A stretch of 64,000 nt of DNA, taken from assembly GCA_017551625.1 (NCBI GenBank), contig JAFZLF010000005.1, forward strand, positions 124,001 to 188,000. The letters are read 5' to 3'. The stretch is from Clostridiales bacterium. GTDB lineage: Bacteria; Bacillota; Clostridia; Saccharofermentanales; Saccharofermentanaceae. The number at the start of each line of letters is the position of its first letter. Position 1 is the stretch's first letter. The notes under the pieces were generated by a model. It saw nothing but the letters and a program-made list of their open reading frames with translations. It did no database searches and had not been told where the DNA came from. Below are positions 1 through 8,335 of this stretch, piece after piece. The position numbers and the translations under genes were made by a program.

Positions 1-236
1 GAAATCACACTTAGAAATGTGATGCCCCATGATTTTGTGGAGAACATGCTAAAGGCGCTTCCCTTATTCTGTACATACATCAGAGAGAAAAAGCCCTTGA
101 TTACCGGATCGACCTGAGACAGCGCCAGACTCTTCGTGATCAGATCCTTAGTAAACTGGTCAATAAAGACCAGCACCACTAACACCTCGGAGAATAAAAC
201 ATACGTTATCCAGGTCGGTTTACGATTCGCATTCAT
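1..236 (-). CDS. lspA: Lipoprotein signal peptidase (signal peptidase II), N-terminal part
   Basis: Integral membrane aspartyl protease that removes signal peptides from lipidated prolipoproteins. Only the first 78 codons are inside the window; the gene runs off the left edge. The ATG at 236 opens a reading frame with a hydrophobic first segment, then a D-Q-F-T-K motif and N-K-G-S-A-F, which match the conserved N-terminal LspA blocks (DxxTK and NxGxAF). The catalytic aspartates lie in the missing C-terminal part. The start overlaps the end of ymdB by 17 bases, so the two genes are probably co-transcribed and translationally coupled. The family call is good; function cannot be judged from the fragment. 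Confidence 0.85.
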   Translation of the reverse strand, partial: MNANRKPTWITYVLFSEVLVVLVFIDQFTKDLITKSLALSQVDPVIKGFFSLMYVQNKGSAFSMFSTKSWGITFLSVI

Positions 237-1017
237 ATAATCTTATCCTTTCTATTTTCAAGCATTTCCCGTTCTCAATATCCAGATCCGCCAGAACGGC
301 ATTCATCTCCGCGGGTCCCTCCGCCGGTGAATATCTTGACGGAAGCTTATCTGCCAGACGGCGAACGGAGGCTTCGGCATCCATGCCGAGGATGCCGGCC
401 ATAGTTCCGGTCATTCCGACATCGCTGATAAATCCGGTGCCGCACGGCAGGATCGTCTCATCTGCGGTCTGAACATGTGTATGTGTCCCAAGTACCAGAG
501 AGACCTGTCCGTCCGCGAAAAATCCCATCGCACCTTTCTCACTGGTCGTTTCCGCATGGAAATCGATCAGGATATTGGTAGGTTTGTACTCTGCTTTCCA
601 TCGTCCGATGTTGTTTCTGAAATACCGGAAGGGAGAATCTGCCTGAGGTGTCACGAATACCTGCCCGAGAAGAGTTACTACAAGAAGTCTCCCTTTGTTT
701 CCGAGATCAAGGAGACACTCAGAGAAACCCGGCCAGTTCTCACTTACATTTCCCGGTCTGATCACTTTCTTCTCGGAGTCCGCGAAGCGAAGATAATCCG
801 GGCAGGAAAAAGCATGATTCCCGAGACTGATACAATCCGCACCGTAACTGAATATCTCTTTGACAGATGGATAGTTCACGCCCAGTCCGGCTGCAACATT
901 TTCCGCGTTAACGATACATGCATCGACAGCCTGCTGCTGAAGATAAGACTTTAACCTATTCTTCAGTATCCGTTTACCCGGATGAGCTACGACATCACCA
1001 ACGAAAAGTACTCGCAA
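220..1017 (-). CDS. ymdB: YmdB-family metallophosphoesterase (cyclic-nucleotide phosphodiesterase)
   Basis: Calcineurin-like phosphoesterase of the YmdB/DR1281 family (265 aa). In Bacillus subtilis YmdB is a cyclic-nucleotide phosphodiesterase affecting motility and biofilm fate. The protein opens with FVGDVVAHPGK (metal-binding Asp). It continues with NAENVAAGLG, GNHAF, DFHAE and GTHTHVQTAD, the metal-ligand blocks of the family. I chose TTG at 1017 because GAGGAG lies about 7 nt upstream and the protein then begins like its relatives; a longer in-frame ATG at 1098 would run into the rny terminator. It follows rny, as is common in Firmicutes, and its 3' end overlaps lspA. A terminator separates it from rny, so readthrough or a promoter in the short gap must drive it. 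Confidence 0.9.
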   Translation of the reverse strand: MRVLFVGDVVAHPGKRILKNRLKSYLQQQAVDACIVNAENVAAGLGVNYPSVKEIFSYGADCISLGNHAFSCPDYLRFADSEKKVIRPGNVSENWPGFSECLLDLGNKGRLLVVTLLGQVFVTPQADSPFRYFRNNIGRWKAEYKPTNILIDFHAETTSEKGAMGFFADGQVSLVLGTHTHVQTADETILPCGTGFISDVGMTGTMAGILGMDAEASVRRLADKLPSRYSPAEGPAEMNAVLADLDIENGKCLKIERIRLYECES

Positions 1018-1077
1018 ATTTTTCTCCTCAATTCCTTTACTTTCAGAAAGCCTACGAGATATTTTACCATAAATATC

Positions 1078-1112
1078 AGAAAAAAGAGCCTCCTCCACAT
1101 GGAGAAGACTCT
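1078..1112 (-). terminator. Rho-independent terminator after rny
   Basis: On the minus strand a 12-bp stem (AGAGTCTTCTCC with GGAGGAGGCTCT, two G-U pairs, four-base loop) is followed directly by a run of six T. It begins about 20 bases past the rny stop. Confidence 0.85.
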
Positions 1113-1131
1113 TTCTTCTGGTTTTTTAGGA

Positions 1132-2721
1132 TCACTTTGCTACATCCGAGGCACGTGTCTCGCGGATAATGTTTACCTTGATCTGACCCGGATAATCGAG
1201 TTCTTCCTCGATCTTCTTACAAATATCACGGGCTTTCAGGATCATATCGTCATCAGTGACCTTGTCAGGACTTACCATGACTCGGATCTCACGACCTGCC
1301 TGGATCGCAAAGGCTTTCTCGACACCATCAAAACTCGTAGCGATTTCCTCGAGCTTCTGAATTCTCTTGACATAGGTCTCCATGTTCTCACGCCGTGCGC
1401 CCGGTCTTGCCGCGGAAATGGCATCCGCCGCAGCTACCAGCACCGAAATCTCCGATGTCGGTTCGCAATCACCATGATGGGACATGATTGCATTGATCAC
1501 GGTGTCGTTCTCTTTATAACGACGAGCGATATCTGCACCGAGATCAATATGAGAACCCTCAAGTTCAAAGTCAGCAGCTTTTCCGATATCATGCAACAAG
1601 CCTGCTCTTCGAGCAAGCATCTCATCCAGTCCTAATTCCGCCGCCATCATGCTCGCGAGCCAGGCGACTTCAATTGAATGTTGCAGCACATTCTGCCCGT
1701 AACTAGTGCGGTAACGAAGTCTGCCGAGATACTTGATGATCTCAGGGTTCAGTCCGACGATTCCTGTATCAAAAGCGGCTCTTTCACCTTCTTGCTTGAT
1801 CGTCTGGTTGACCTCTTTACGGGCTTTGTGAGACATCTCTTCGATTCTCGCAGGATGGATACGTCCATCCAGAATCAGTCTTTCGATCGTCAATCGGGCG
1901 ATCTCACGCCGGATCGGATCAAAACTCGAAAGAATAACGGCCTCTGGTGTATCATCAATGATGATATCTACTCCGGTGCTGGTTTCGATCGCACGGATAT
2001 TTCTTCCTTCACGGCCGATAATACGTCCCTTCATTTCATCATTCGGCAGGGACACAACCGAAACGGTCACTTCGGACACATAATCTGAAGCATAACGCTG
2101 GATCGCGTTTACGACGACCTCTCTGGCCTTTTTGTCGGCTTCAGCCTTAGTCTGTTCTTCCATCTGCTTGAGCATGACAGCCATATCATGGCTATATTCA
2201 CGTTGTGCAGCATCCAGAACAAGATTTCGAGCATCACTTACTGACAGACCGGATACCTTCTCCAGTTCGGTCACTTTCTGACGTTCCAGTTCTTTGGCCT
2301 TTTCCTCCATAGCCATGACATCATTGACTCGGGACTCCAGGGCACTCTCCTTCTGTTCCATCGCTTCGACCTTACGGTTAAGGGATTCCTCTTTCTGCTC
2401 GAGACGGTTTCTCTCTCTGGCAATCTCGGATTTCTTCTCTCTTACGTCTTTCTCAAGATCGAGTTTGGCGTTCGTGATCTCCTCCTTTGCCTGTAAAAGA
2501 AGTTCTCTCTTTCTGCTTTCAGCAGCTTTCTGCGCCTCACCAATAACTCTTTCTGCATTCTCTTCTGCTTTGGCCACATCCTCGGCAAGTTTCTTCTGCT
2601 TGCTGGACATACCCTTGCGGTAATATAATACGGAAAATCCTACACTGATGAGAGCACCGACTGCGAAAGCAATAACAATTAATAGAATTGCTAACCAAAG
2701 TTCTATGGTACTCACCTCCAA
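1132..2721 (-). CDS. rny: Ribonuclease Y
   Basis: Membrane-anchored endoribonuclease that initiates mRNA decay in Firmicutes (529 aa as drawn; usual length about 520). Visible parts in order are an N-terminal membrane helix (about residues 7-35), a long charged coiled coil (about 40-205), a KH domain with [15 protein letters not shown] (about 232-246) and an HD domain with LLHDIGKA (His377-Asp378). The start is unclear. The in-frame TTG at 2721 has no ribosome site. A perfect GGAGG sits inside the first codons at 2715-2719, and the codon at the ideal distance (8 nt) is AUA at 2704-2706. The true protein may therefore start five codons later on a rare AUA. A terminator follows the gene. Confidence 0.95.
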   Translation of the reverse strand: MEVSTIELWLAILLIVIAFAVGALISVGFSVLYYRKGMSSKQKKLAEDVAKAEENAERVIGEAQKAAESRKRELLLQAKEEITNAKLDLEKDVREKKSEIARERNRLEQKEESLNRKVEAMEQKESALESRVNDVMAMEEKAKELERQKVTELEKVSGLSVSDARNLVLDAAQREYSHDMAVMLKQMEEQTKAEADKKAREVVVNAIQRYASDYVSEVTVSVVSLPNDEMKGRIIGREGRNIRAIETSTGVDIIIDDTPEAVILSSFDPIRREIARLTIERLILDGRIHPARIEEMSHKARKEVNQTIKQEGERAAFDTGIVGLNPEIIKYLGRLRYRTSYGQNVLQHSIEVAWLASMMAAELGLDEMLARRAGLLHDIGKAADFELEGSHIDLGADIARRYKENDTVINAIMSHHGDCEPTSEISVLVAAADAISAARPGARRENMETYVKRIQKLEEIATSFDGVEKAFAIQAGREIRVMVSPDKVTDDDMILKARDICKKIEEELDYPGQIKVNIIRETRASDVAK

Positions 2722-2741
2722 TATTTAGTTTTCAAGATTCA

Positions 2742-2772
2742 ATAAGGTGGCCCGCCCAGCGAACCACCTTAT
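2742..2772 (-). other. Hairpin between flavin reductase and rny
   Basis: A perfect 9-bp inverted repeat (ATAAGGTGG / CCACCTTAT) lies about 20 nt upstream of the rny start. No good T-run follows on either strand, so it may be a weak terminator of the flavin reductase gene or part of the rny leader. Confidence 0.5.
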
Positions 2773-2824
2773 AATTTTAATGATAAAATACTTCGATTGT
2801 CAACTTATTTAGACGATTTCCCGC

Positions 2825-3457
2825 TTACTTTTTATTACTTTTCTTTGACTTTTTAGGAGGCATACGACGTTTCAGTGCTTCTTTAGATGCGACAGAATAG
2901 CCGAAGAAACCGAGCATCTCGCCCAAAGTGAAATATTCACCGTGACAATAGGCAATAAGTCCGGCTTTTTCAAGACAGATCTTCCCTTTCTCATCCATCA
3001 GTTTCTCGTCTACAGATACGCCTACCACTTCCGCGAGAAACATATCATGTGAGCCCAGTTCGATAATATCCCTGAGTTTACAACTGATGGAGACCGGCGA
3101 TTCAGCAATCTGCGGAGCATAAGAAAGGCCGGGAGCTTCCTGTGGGGTAAGTTCAAGTTTTAGGAACTTATCCTCATTGGCACCGGATCTGACACCACAG
3201 TAATCACAAGCTTTGGCAAGCTTTTTCGTCACCAGATTGATCACAAATTCCTGCGTCTGGCAGATCAGTTCGTGTGAATGCCGTGATTTACGGATAGATA
3301 CCGAGACCATCGGAGGTTCGGAGTTGACCGTGCCGGCCCAGGCCACCGTCAATATATTCGGTCTGGTCTCGGGATGATCCGGATTCTTTCCGGCACAGGA
3401 TACCATCACGACCGGAACAGGATTAAGCATAGTAGAAGGAGAAACGTTGATTTTCAT
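2825..3457 (-). CDS. Flavin reductase-like (flavoredoxin-type) FMN-binding protein
   Basis: A 210-aa split-barrel flavoprotein of the flavin reductase/flavoredoxin family. These bind FMN and transfer electrons from NAD(P)H or partner proteins in the cytoplasm. Supporting segments are the early P-V-P-V-V-M-V block, N-I-L-T-V-A-W-A-G followed by N-S-E-P-P-M-V-S-V-S-I-R, F-V-I-N-L-V, and the C-terminal H-G-E-Y-F-T-L-G. All are typical of this fold in anaerobes. The C-terminal 15 residues are very basic (repeated Lys/Ser). ATG at 3457 follows AAAGGA. It stands alone between the GNAT-Ogt fusion and rny. The electron donor and acceptor cannot be inferred. Confidence 0.8.
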   Translation of the reverse strand: MKINVSPSTMLNPVPVVMVSCAGKNPDHPETRPNILTVAWAGTVNSEPPMVSVSIRKSRHSHELICQTQEFVINLVTKKLAKACDYCGVRSGANEDKFLKLELTPQEAPGLSYAPQIAESPVSISCKLRDIIELGSHDMFLAEVVGVSVDEKLMDEKGKICLEKAGLIAYCHGEYFTLGEMLGFFGYSVASKEALKRRMPPKKSKKSNKK

Positions 3458-3483
3458 AGTGGATATTCCTTTCGAGTTAAAGT

Positions 3484-4578
3484 TTACGGGAAATTACGGA
3501 TGCCGAACATCTCGTGATTCAGGAGAAATTCCTTTATCTCAAGTCCGCCGGAGAAACCGACCAGTTTACCATCTTTACCGATGATACGGTGACACGGCAC
3601 CAGTATCGGGAGAGGATTGTCCGAGCAGGCCGCGCCCACTGCTCGGGTGAGATTCTTAGCTGTGCTTTTATCCCCGCCGGTCAGAAGAAGCGCGATATCC
3701 TCATAACTGCAAGTCGCCCCATATGGGATATTGCTGACTTTCTCCCACACTTTTTTCTGAAAATCGCTTCCACGAATCGGTCTGGCATGAATAGAAAAGT
3801 CCGACCTGCGTTTCAGGAAATACTCTGCGATCTGCTGCATACAGCGTTTCACTTCGTCCGGGAAAGCCATATCAGGGAGATCAGAATACTCCATGGCATC
3901 CGCCTCTTTCAGTATGCCGTTTGCATCAGCGATGCCTGAACGGATCGCGACATTTCTCTCGAGCACCCCCTCTACTTTCTTCCCATAAGTCAGAAAATGC
4001 GTCGACTCAACAACTTCATTATCCCCGCGGATCGCGATGACACCCTTTTTAAATGGAACAAAGCCGACAGAATAGTCCGGATATTCGGAATCCAGAAGCG
4101 AGAACAGTGCTCCGTCAACATACACATCGTCGATGCGAATAGCCTCCTCGAGCAGTGCTTCCTGTCGCATATGACAGGAAGACAGGATTGTTTCTGCATG
4201 AAGGTCCGTAACCGGGATCAGCATGGAAATGCGATGTATCTGCAGTTCAAAAAAAGCATGACGGAGCAGATGATCCATCGCGATGATCTGAAGGTCCGTC
4301 TGAGCGTTAGATTCCCCCTCGTCCGAAGAATCGAAAAAAAACACGGCCTCAGCACTATTATTCATCCGGGAGATATTGTTAAGGCCGAGCACGCCTATGA
4401 CTGTCTTGCCTTGTTCCCCTTCATATGTCGCGATGAAGTATTTCTTTCTCGTATCGGCAAGAACAGCACGGATAAAGGAAGTCACATCATCCGTGACATG
4501 CAGGAAGAAGCCGCGTTCCTTAAGTAAAGACGCATCCAGCACACGTATGGGTGACAAAAATATGTCCCTTCGCATCAT
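3484..4578 (-). CDS. GNAT-like domain fused to O6-alkylguanine-DNA alkyltransferase
   Basis: A 364-aa two-domain protein. Residues about 1-165 resemble a RimJ/RimL-type GNAT acetyltransferase, with a segment like H-A-F-F-E-L-Q-I-H-R-I and a closing D-G-A-L-F-S-L-L. Residues about 185-364 are a complete Ogt-type methyltransferase: F-Q-K-K-V-W, I-P-Y-G-A-T-C-S-Y, R-A-V-G-A-A and the active-site PCHRI with acceptor Cys329. The C-terminal part directly reverses O6-alkylguanine damage by transferring the alkyl group to that cysteine. The role of the GNAT part is unknown. Two adjacent ATGs (4578 and 4575) follow AAGGA; the second has better spacing. No frameshift separates the domains. Confidence 0.85.
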   Translation of the reverse strand: MMRRDIFLSPIRVLDASLLKERGFFLHVTDDVTSFIRAVLADTRKKYFIATYEGEQGKTVIGVLGLNNISRMNNSAEAVFFFDSSDEGESNAQTDLQIIAMDHLLRHAFFELQIHRISMLIPVTDLHAETILSSCHMRQEALLEEAIRIDDVYVDGALFSLLDSEYPDYSVGFVPFKKGVIAIRGDNEVVESTHFLTYGKKVEGVLERNVAIRSGIADANGILKEADAMEYSDLPDMAFPDEVKRCMQQIAEYFLKRRSDFSIHARPIRGSDFQKKVWEKVSNIPYGATCSYEDIALLLTGGDKSTAKNLTRAVGAACSDNPLPILVPCHRIIGKDGKLVGFSGGLEIKEFLLNHEMFGIRNFP

Positions 4579-4620
4579 CTTTCCTTCTTTCTGACCGTTT
4601 TTCCGGTCATGCCGCTAAAC

Positions 4621-6048
4621 TTAAGCCTCGTCGTCCTCCGTGATCGGATAAAGTGCAGAGAACTGTTCTTTTATATACTCTTGATCCTTTCTAAAACCTT
4701 CGCTTCCTGACACGACAGGAATGTAGATCGCCTGATCCATAAGTTCCTGCAACTGGATCATATATGCTCCGTATTTCTGTTTGGACGTCATGGACTTCCA
4801 TACGGCCGGCGAAGAAATACACGGCATGTATCCTTCCCTATTTGTCAGACGCGCGGCAAGGAGCAGCGCATCCTCGTCCAGAGCGAAGAAACAGGCCAGA
4901 TCGCAGGCTAATTTCGGATTTTCACACGTCGAAGAAATGCAAAGCGGATAGCAAACAAGGAGAGGCGCCGGTAGATCTTCATCATTAGAAGAAGGAATCT
5001 GCATCAGACACAGTGTATTGGGCATGTAGTTATCGTAGATCGGGATCTCATCTGTAGTACCTGTCCAAATGCCTACCTTTCGTGAAAGAAGCGGAGAAAG
5101 ACCGGTAAAGAATACATCTTTTTCCTCTTCAGTCATACTCTCATATGCATATCCGGAACGAATAATATTATCCGCAAATGCCAAGGCCTCGCGATAAGCA
5201 GATTCTGCACGGTCTGACTCAACAGATGCGGATAGATATCCGGACTTATACATCGAGCAAGGAAGATAAGGAAGCATCGATGACACCTGATAGAACGGAA
5301 GCACCGTACGTTCTTCCAGATTCAGCGCCGATAACTTCTCAAGCATACTGTTAAGCTCAACGGTTCCGAGCCGGAACGGCACGGTCAGGATATCGGCCTG
5401 ACGCAAAACCTCCATATCACAATAAAGAACTGCAGCTGAGGTCTGATACGGAATCCCATACTGACGGCCTTGTGCATAAAACAGAGAGATCTGCTGCGTG
5501 TAGAGACGATCGGCGGAGAGAAGCCTGTTTCCCGCCACATAATCAGAGATCGGAAGAGCAAAGCCTTCTGACACGGCTGCATCAAAGGTGTTCGTCAGAA
5601 AAACATCCGGCATATCACCACTGTTCTTCCATTGTTTCAGAGTATCTGTATCACAACCATTCTCGGACGTCTCAAACACTCGAAGAATAAAAGGAAGATC
5701 GATCGAATCGAGATAAGAAAGGTCTACCGTCTCTCCCGTTACCCCTTCACCCAGAAGATTCTGTGATTTAGCCACATAGAGCTTCGCAAGATACATACAT
5801 GTCTCATACGAGAGCGAACTGGCGATCGTGATCTCGGAAGAATCCACATCGATACTCGGCGAAGCGCCGGTGGTTTCTTCGCTCTCCGTTGAGGAAGAAG
5901 TCGGTAGTTCTGGGAAACTATTCGAAGTCTTCTTACAGGCAGGCAGAAACATGCAACAGAGAGCCATCAGTAAGGCCATTGCCGTGATTCGGATGTATAG
6001 ATTACTTGATCGGTTTTTTCTTTTTACTGTTCCTGACGGTCGATACAT
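4621..6048 (-). CDS. Extracellular solute-binding lipoprotein (ABC-type substrate-binding fold)
   Basis: A 475-aa lipoprotein. The signal peptide has a basic N-terminus, a hydrophobic core and a lipobox ending L-P-A-C (Cys38 from the ATG at 6048), followed by a Ser/Thr/Glu-rich linker. The mature part resembles family 1 solute-binding proteins (sugar/oligosaccharide type), e.g. the G-I-P-Y-Q-T-S segment. An in-frame ATG at 6228 would read through tRNA-Thr and is rejected; ATG 6084 lies inside a TATAAT. No permease or ATPase gene is next to it, so it is an orphan binding protein here. The ligand cannot be inferred. It should be anchored to the outer face of the membrane. Confidence 0.75.
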   Translation of the reverse strand: MYRPSGTVKRKNRSSNLYIRITAMALLMALCCMFLPACKKTSNSFPELPTSSSTESEETTGASPSIDVDSSEITIASSLSYETCMYLAKLYVAKSQNLLGEGVTGETVDLSYLDSIDLPFILRVFETSENGCDTDTLKQWKNSGDMPDVFLTNTFDAAVSEGFALPISDYVAGNRLLSADRLYTQQISLFYAQGRQYGIPYQTSAAVLYCDMEVLRQADILTVPFRLGTVELNSMLEKLSALNLEERTVLPFYQVSSMLPYLPCSMYKSGYLSASVESDRAESAYREALAFADNIIRSGYAYESMTEEEKDVFFTGLSPLLSRKVGIWTGTTDEIPIYDNYMPNTLCLMQIPSSNDEDLPAPLLVCYPLCISSTCENPKLACDLACFFALDEDALLLAARLTNREGYMPCISSPAVWKSMTSKQKYGAYMIQLQELMDQAIYIPVVSGSEGFRKDQEYIKEQFSALYPITEDDEA

Positions 6049-6082
6049 AAAGACGAGAAGACCTCTTTTTCTTGGTAATTTC

Positions 6083-6088
6083 ATTATA
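6083..6088 (-). promoter_or_regulatory. Candidate -10 element for the solute-binding lipoprotein
   Basis: Minus-strand TATAAT lies 34 nt upstream of the chosen ATG. No convincing -35 is seen at 16-18 bp, so this is a weak or activator-dependent candidate. Confidence 0.4.
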
Positions 6089-6143
6089 CAATAAATGCAG
6101 GGAACGCCATAAGAAATGTTTAAATTCGCAAAAACGGTATAAA

Positions 6144-6183
6144 CCAAAAAGCAGAGCACCTCGCACAAAGGAGATACTCTGCT
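6144..6183 (-). terminator. Terminator after tRNA-Thr
   Basis: On the minus strand, GCAGAGTATCTC pairs with GAGGTGCTCTGC (12 bp with G-U pairs, loop of eight) and TTTTT follows, a few bases past the encoded CCA end. Confidence 0.8.
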
Positions 6184-6189
6184 GATTTG

Positions 6190-6264
6190 TGGAGCCAATG
6201 GTGGGAATCGAACCCACGACCTATTCATTACGAGTGAATTGCTCTACCCCTGAGCCACATTGGC
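6190..6264 (-). tRNA. tRNA-Thr (anticodon CGT)
   Basis: The 75-nt sequence folds as a cloverleaf. Acceptor arms GCCAATG/CATTGGC pair over 7 bp, the anticodon loop is CTCGTAA (anticodon CGT, reads ACG), the T-loop is GGTTCGATTCC, and the 3' CCA is encoded. It has its own sigma-A promoter and a terminator. Confidence 0.95.
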
Positions 6265-6286
6265 ATTGCTTCTTGAAGCACAATAA

Positions 6287-6315
6287 AATATACCGATTTA
6301 TCCGTAATATGTCAA
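6287..6315 (-). promoter_or_regulatory. Sigma-A promoter of tRNA-Thr
   Basis: Minus strand TTGACA (6310-6315), a 17-bp spacer, then TATATT (6287-6292), about 23 bp upstream of the tRNA 5' end. The -35 is a perfect consensus match. Confidence 0.9.
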
Positions 6316-6367
6316 GTGAAATGATTCTATCCGATGAAATGCCACTGCAATTGAAGAAGTCCCGATC

Positions 6368-7573
6368 TCACTCGTGCTGCATACGCCAGTCTATGCAACG
6401 CTGCAAATAGTGAACATAGTCCGGGTTTTTGCACATCCCCTTCCCGTCCACATCAGAGATCTTCGCTACGTCCTGACCATTGCAGAGAGTCGTTTTCATG
6501 ACGATGTTCAGCGCCGGTACACTGGTATCGTTCGCGATATACGTTCCAATACCGAAGGCGACCTTCGCGCGTCCATTGAAGTGCCGGTAGATCGCATCAG
6601 CCTTCTTAAAGTTCAGGCTGTCCGAGAAAAGGAGCGTTTTGGTTCTCGCATCGATACCCAGGGATTTATAGTGTGCGAGCATCTTCTCTCCCCACTCGAT
6701 CGGATCACCGGAATCGTGACGCACGCCCGAGAAAAGCGTGGAATACGTCAATTGAAAATCCCGAAGGAAGCAATCCGTAGTAATCGCATCCGTCAGAGCG
6801 GTTCCGTTAAGCACACCGTATTCATCGACCCAGGCGCGAAGCGCATACCAGTTGGAATACGCAGGATTGTGCTTGTGATCGCCCTGACCGACACACATGA
6901 TCCACTCGTGAGCCATCGTTCCGACCGGAGTCAGATTAAACTTTTTGGCCAGGTATACATTAGATGTACCGACAAACTTACTCGTCCCCACATCTGCAGC
7001 AGCCAGCGCTTTTACCGCCATCTCCTGTGCCTGGGCGGAGAGACGTCTCCTCATGCCAAATTCACTAAAAGAAGAAAGACAGTATTTCCCGCTGCTGAGC
7101 CAGCTGATCTTCTCTTTTAGACGTTCCTCGAAACTCTCGATCAGTTCATCGTAATCATACGCCATGCGGAAATACACTTCATTTACGATTGCAAGCGTCG
7201 GAATCTCGTACATCGAAGTGTTCAGCCATGTTCCGCGCGTTTCGATCGACAGCCCGCATTCCGCATCCGTACCGATATCAAAGTCTTCGTATCTTGGTTT
7301 CCACAGGCGCAGGAAATCGATATATGAACCCTTGATCCACTTAATCGCATCAAGGTATTCAAGTTCTTCCTCCGAGAAACGCAGTTCGCAGTATGCACGG
7401 ATCTGATCCTTGATCTCCTCGATCATCTCCTCCGTGAACTTAACATCCTTATTGCGGCACCGGAAAGTCCATGTTGTCTTATAGGACGGGAATTGATGGT
7501 AGATCGCCTGTCCCATGGAAAACTTATACATATCCGTTTCCAGAAGACTGGTAATGATTCTATGCAGTTTCAT
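6368..7573 (-). CDS. pncB: Nicotinate phosphoribosyltransferase
   Basis: Converts nicotinate and PRPP, with ATP, to nicotinate mononucleotide, the committed Preiss-Handler step of NAD salvage. The 401-aa protein starts M-K-L-H-R-I-I-T-S-L-L-E-T-D-M-Y-K-F-S-M, a typical NAPRTase N-terminus with TDxYK. Later segments R-H-D-S-G-D-P and F-S-D-S-L-N are the phosphate/PRPP-binding blocks of the family, and G-I-G-T-Y-I-A-N-D lies near the C-terminus. ATG 7573 follows GGAGG; an upstream in-frame ATG at 7615 falls inside pncA and is rejected. It starts one base after the pncA stop, so the two form an operon turning nicotinamide into NaMN. Confidence 0.95.
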   Translation of the reverse strand: MKLHRIITSLLETDMYKFSMGQAIYHQFPSYKTTWTFRCRNKDVKFTEEMIEEIKDQIRAYCELRFSEEELEYLDAIKWIKGSYIDFLRLWKPRYEDFDIGTDAECGLSIETRGTWLNTSMYEIPTLAIVNEVYFRMAYDYDELIESFEERLKEKISWLSSGKYCLSSFSEFGMRRRLSAQAQEMAVKALAAADVGTSKFVGTSNVYLAKKFNLTPVGTMAHEWIMCVGQGDHKHNPAYSNWYALRAWVDEYGVLNGTALTDAITTDCFLRDFQLTYSTLFSGVRHDSGDPIEWGEKMLAHYKSLGIDARTKTLLFSDSLNFKKADAIYRHFNGRAKVAFGIGTYIANDTSVPALNIVMKTTLCNGQDVAKISDVDGKGMCKNPDYVHYLQRCIDWRMQHE

Positions 7574-7574
7574 A

Positions 7575-8120
7575 TTATGCTTCCCTCCATGGCTCCTTGC
7601 CTTCATGCAGAACATCGATCTGACAGCACTTCATCGTAAGTAGCGCCGCATCGTGCGAAGCCGGTGAAACGCCGGCACAGCAGGCCGCATCGACGATGAT
7701 ATCTCTCTCGGGAAAGAGGTTTTTGATCGTGAGGGCATTGGACACAACACAGATATCCGTGCAAAGGCCGATCAGTTCGACCGGATCACTATCCCCCTTC
7801 AAGATGTTCTTCCAACCGGTAAAACCAAAAGAAGGTTTTTCAACGATGAGAGTATCTTCAGGAGCTGCTTTTAAGAGCTTGTCCGGGATCTTCCAGCCGT
7901 CGGAGGCCTTGATACAGTGCGGTACTGGCAGATACTTTCCCTCACGGGTCTTCAAGTAGTTATTCTTATGTGTATCCTGCGTAAAAATCACTCTACCGCC
8001 GTTTTTCACATATGCTTTGATCTTCTTCGAGACATTGGAGACGATCTTCGCGGCTTCTTTTGAACCGAGCGCGCCATCGATAAAGTCCTTCTGCATATCC
8101 ACTACTATAAGCGTCTTCAT
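7575..8120 (-). CDS. pncA: Nicotinamidase (isochorismatase-like amidase)
   Basis: Hydrolyses nicotinamide to nicotinate and ammonia. The 181-aa protein keeps the catalytic triad Asp8 (V-V-D-M-Q-K-D-F), Lys95 (V-E-K-P-S-F) and Cys124 (T-D-I-C-V). It also keeps the metal ligands Asp49/His51 (T-Q-D-T-H) and His68. ATG 8120 follows GGAGGGCATTTT; an upstream start at 8213 would cover the promoter region. The downstream neighbour pncB takes the product, so substrate assignment is stronger than for an isolated isochorismatase. Confidence 0.9.
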   Translation of the reverse strand: MKTLIVVDMQKDFIDGALGSKEAAKIVSNVSKKIKAYVKNGGRVIFTQDTHKNNYLKTREGKYLPVPHCIKASDGWKIPDKLLKAAPEDTLIVEKPSFGFTGWKNILKGDSDPVELIGLCTDICVVSNALTIKNLFPERDIIVDAACCAGVSPASHDAALLTMKCCQIDVLHEGKEPWREA

Positions 8121-8151
8121 AAAATGCCCTCCTGCATTCCCTGATAAAGCC

Positions 8152-8157
8152 ATTATA
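8152..8157 (-). promoter_or_regulatory. Candidate -10 element of pncAB
   Basis: Minus-strand TATAAT 31 nt before the pncA start codon. The -35 region is T-rich but poor, so the strength is uncertain. Confidence 0.45.
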
Positions 8158-8226
8158 ACAGTAACGAGATAAAAAGAAAGACTCCCGATGCAGGAACCAT
8201 TAAGATCCCACACTCAGAAGTCTAAC

Positions 8227-8303
8227 TGGCGTCCACGAGGGGATTCGAACCTCCGGCCTACCGCTTAGGAGGCGGTCGCTCTATCCTGCTGAGCTACGTG
8301 GAC
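8227..8303 (-). tRNA. tRNA-Arg (anticodon CCT)
   Basis: The 77-nt cloverleaf has acceptor GTCCACG/CGTGGAC, anticodon loop CTCCTAA (anticodon CCT, reads AGG), T-arm GGTTCGAATCC and an encoded CCA. It begins 32 bp after the mtaD stop without a recognisable promoter of its own, so it may be processed from the upstream operon transcript. Confidence 0.95.
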
Positions 8304-8335
8304 ATATAGAAATGCGGCAAAACCGATTCTATCTA

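Noticed and set aside
6049-6228. N-terminal extension of the solute-binding lipoprotein to an ATG at 6228
   Set aside because: It would translate part of tRNA-Thr and its terminator, and the lipoprotein signal peptide starts properly at 6048.
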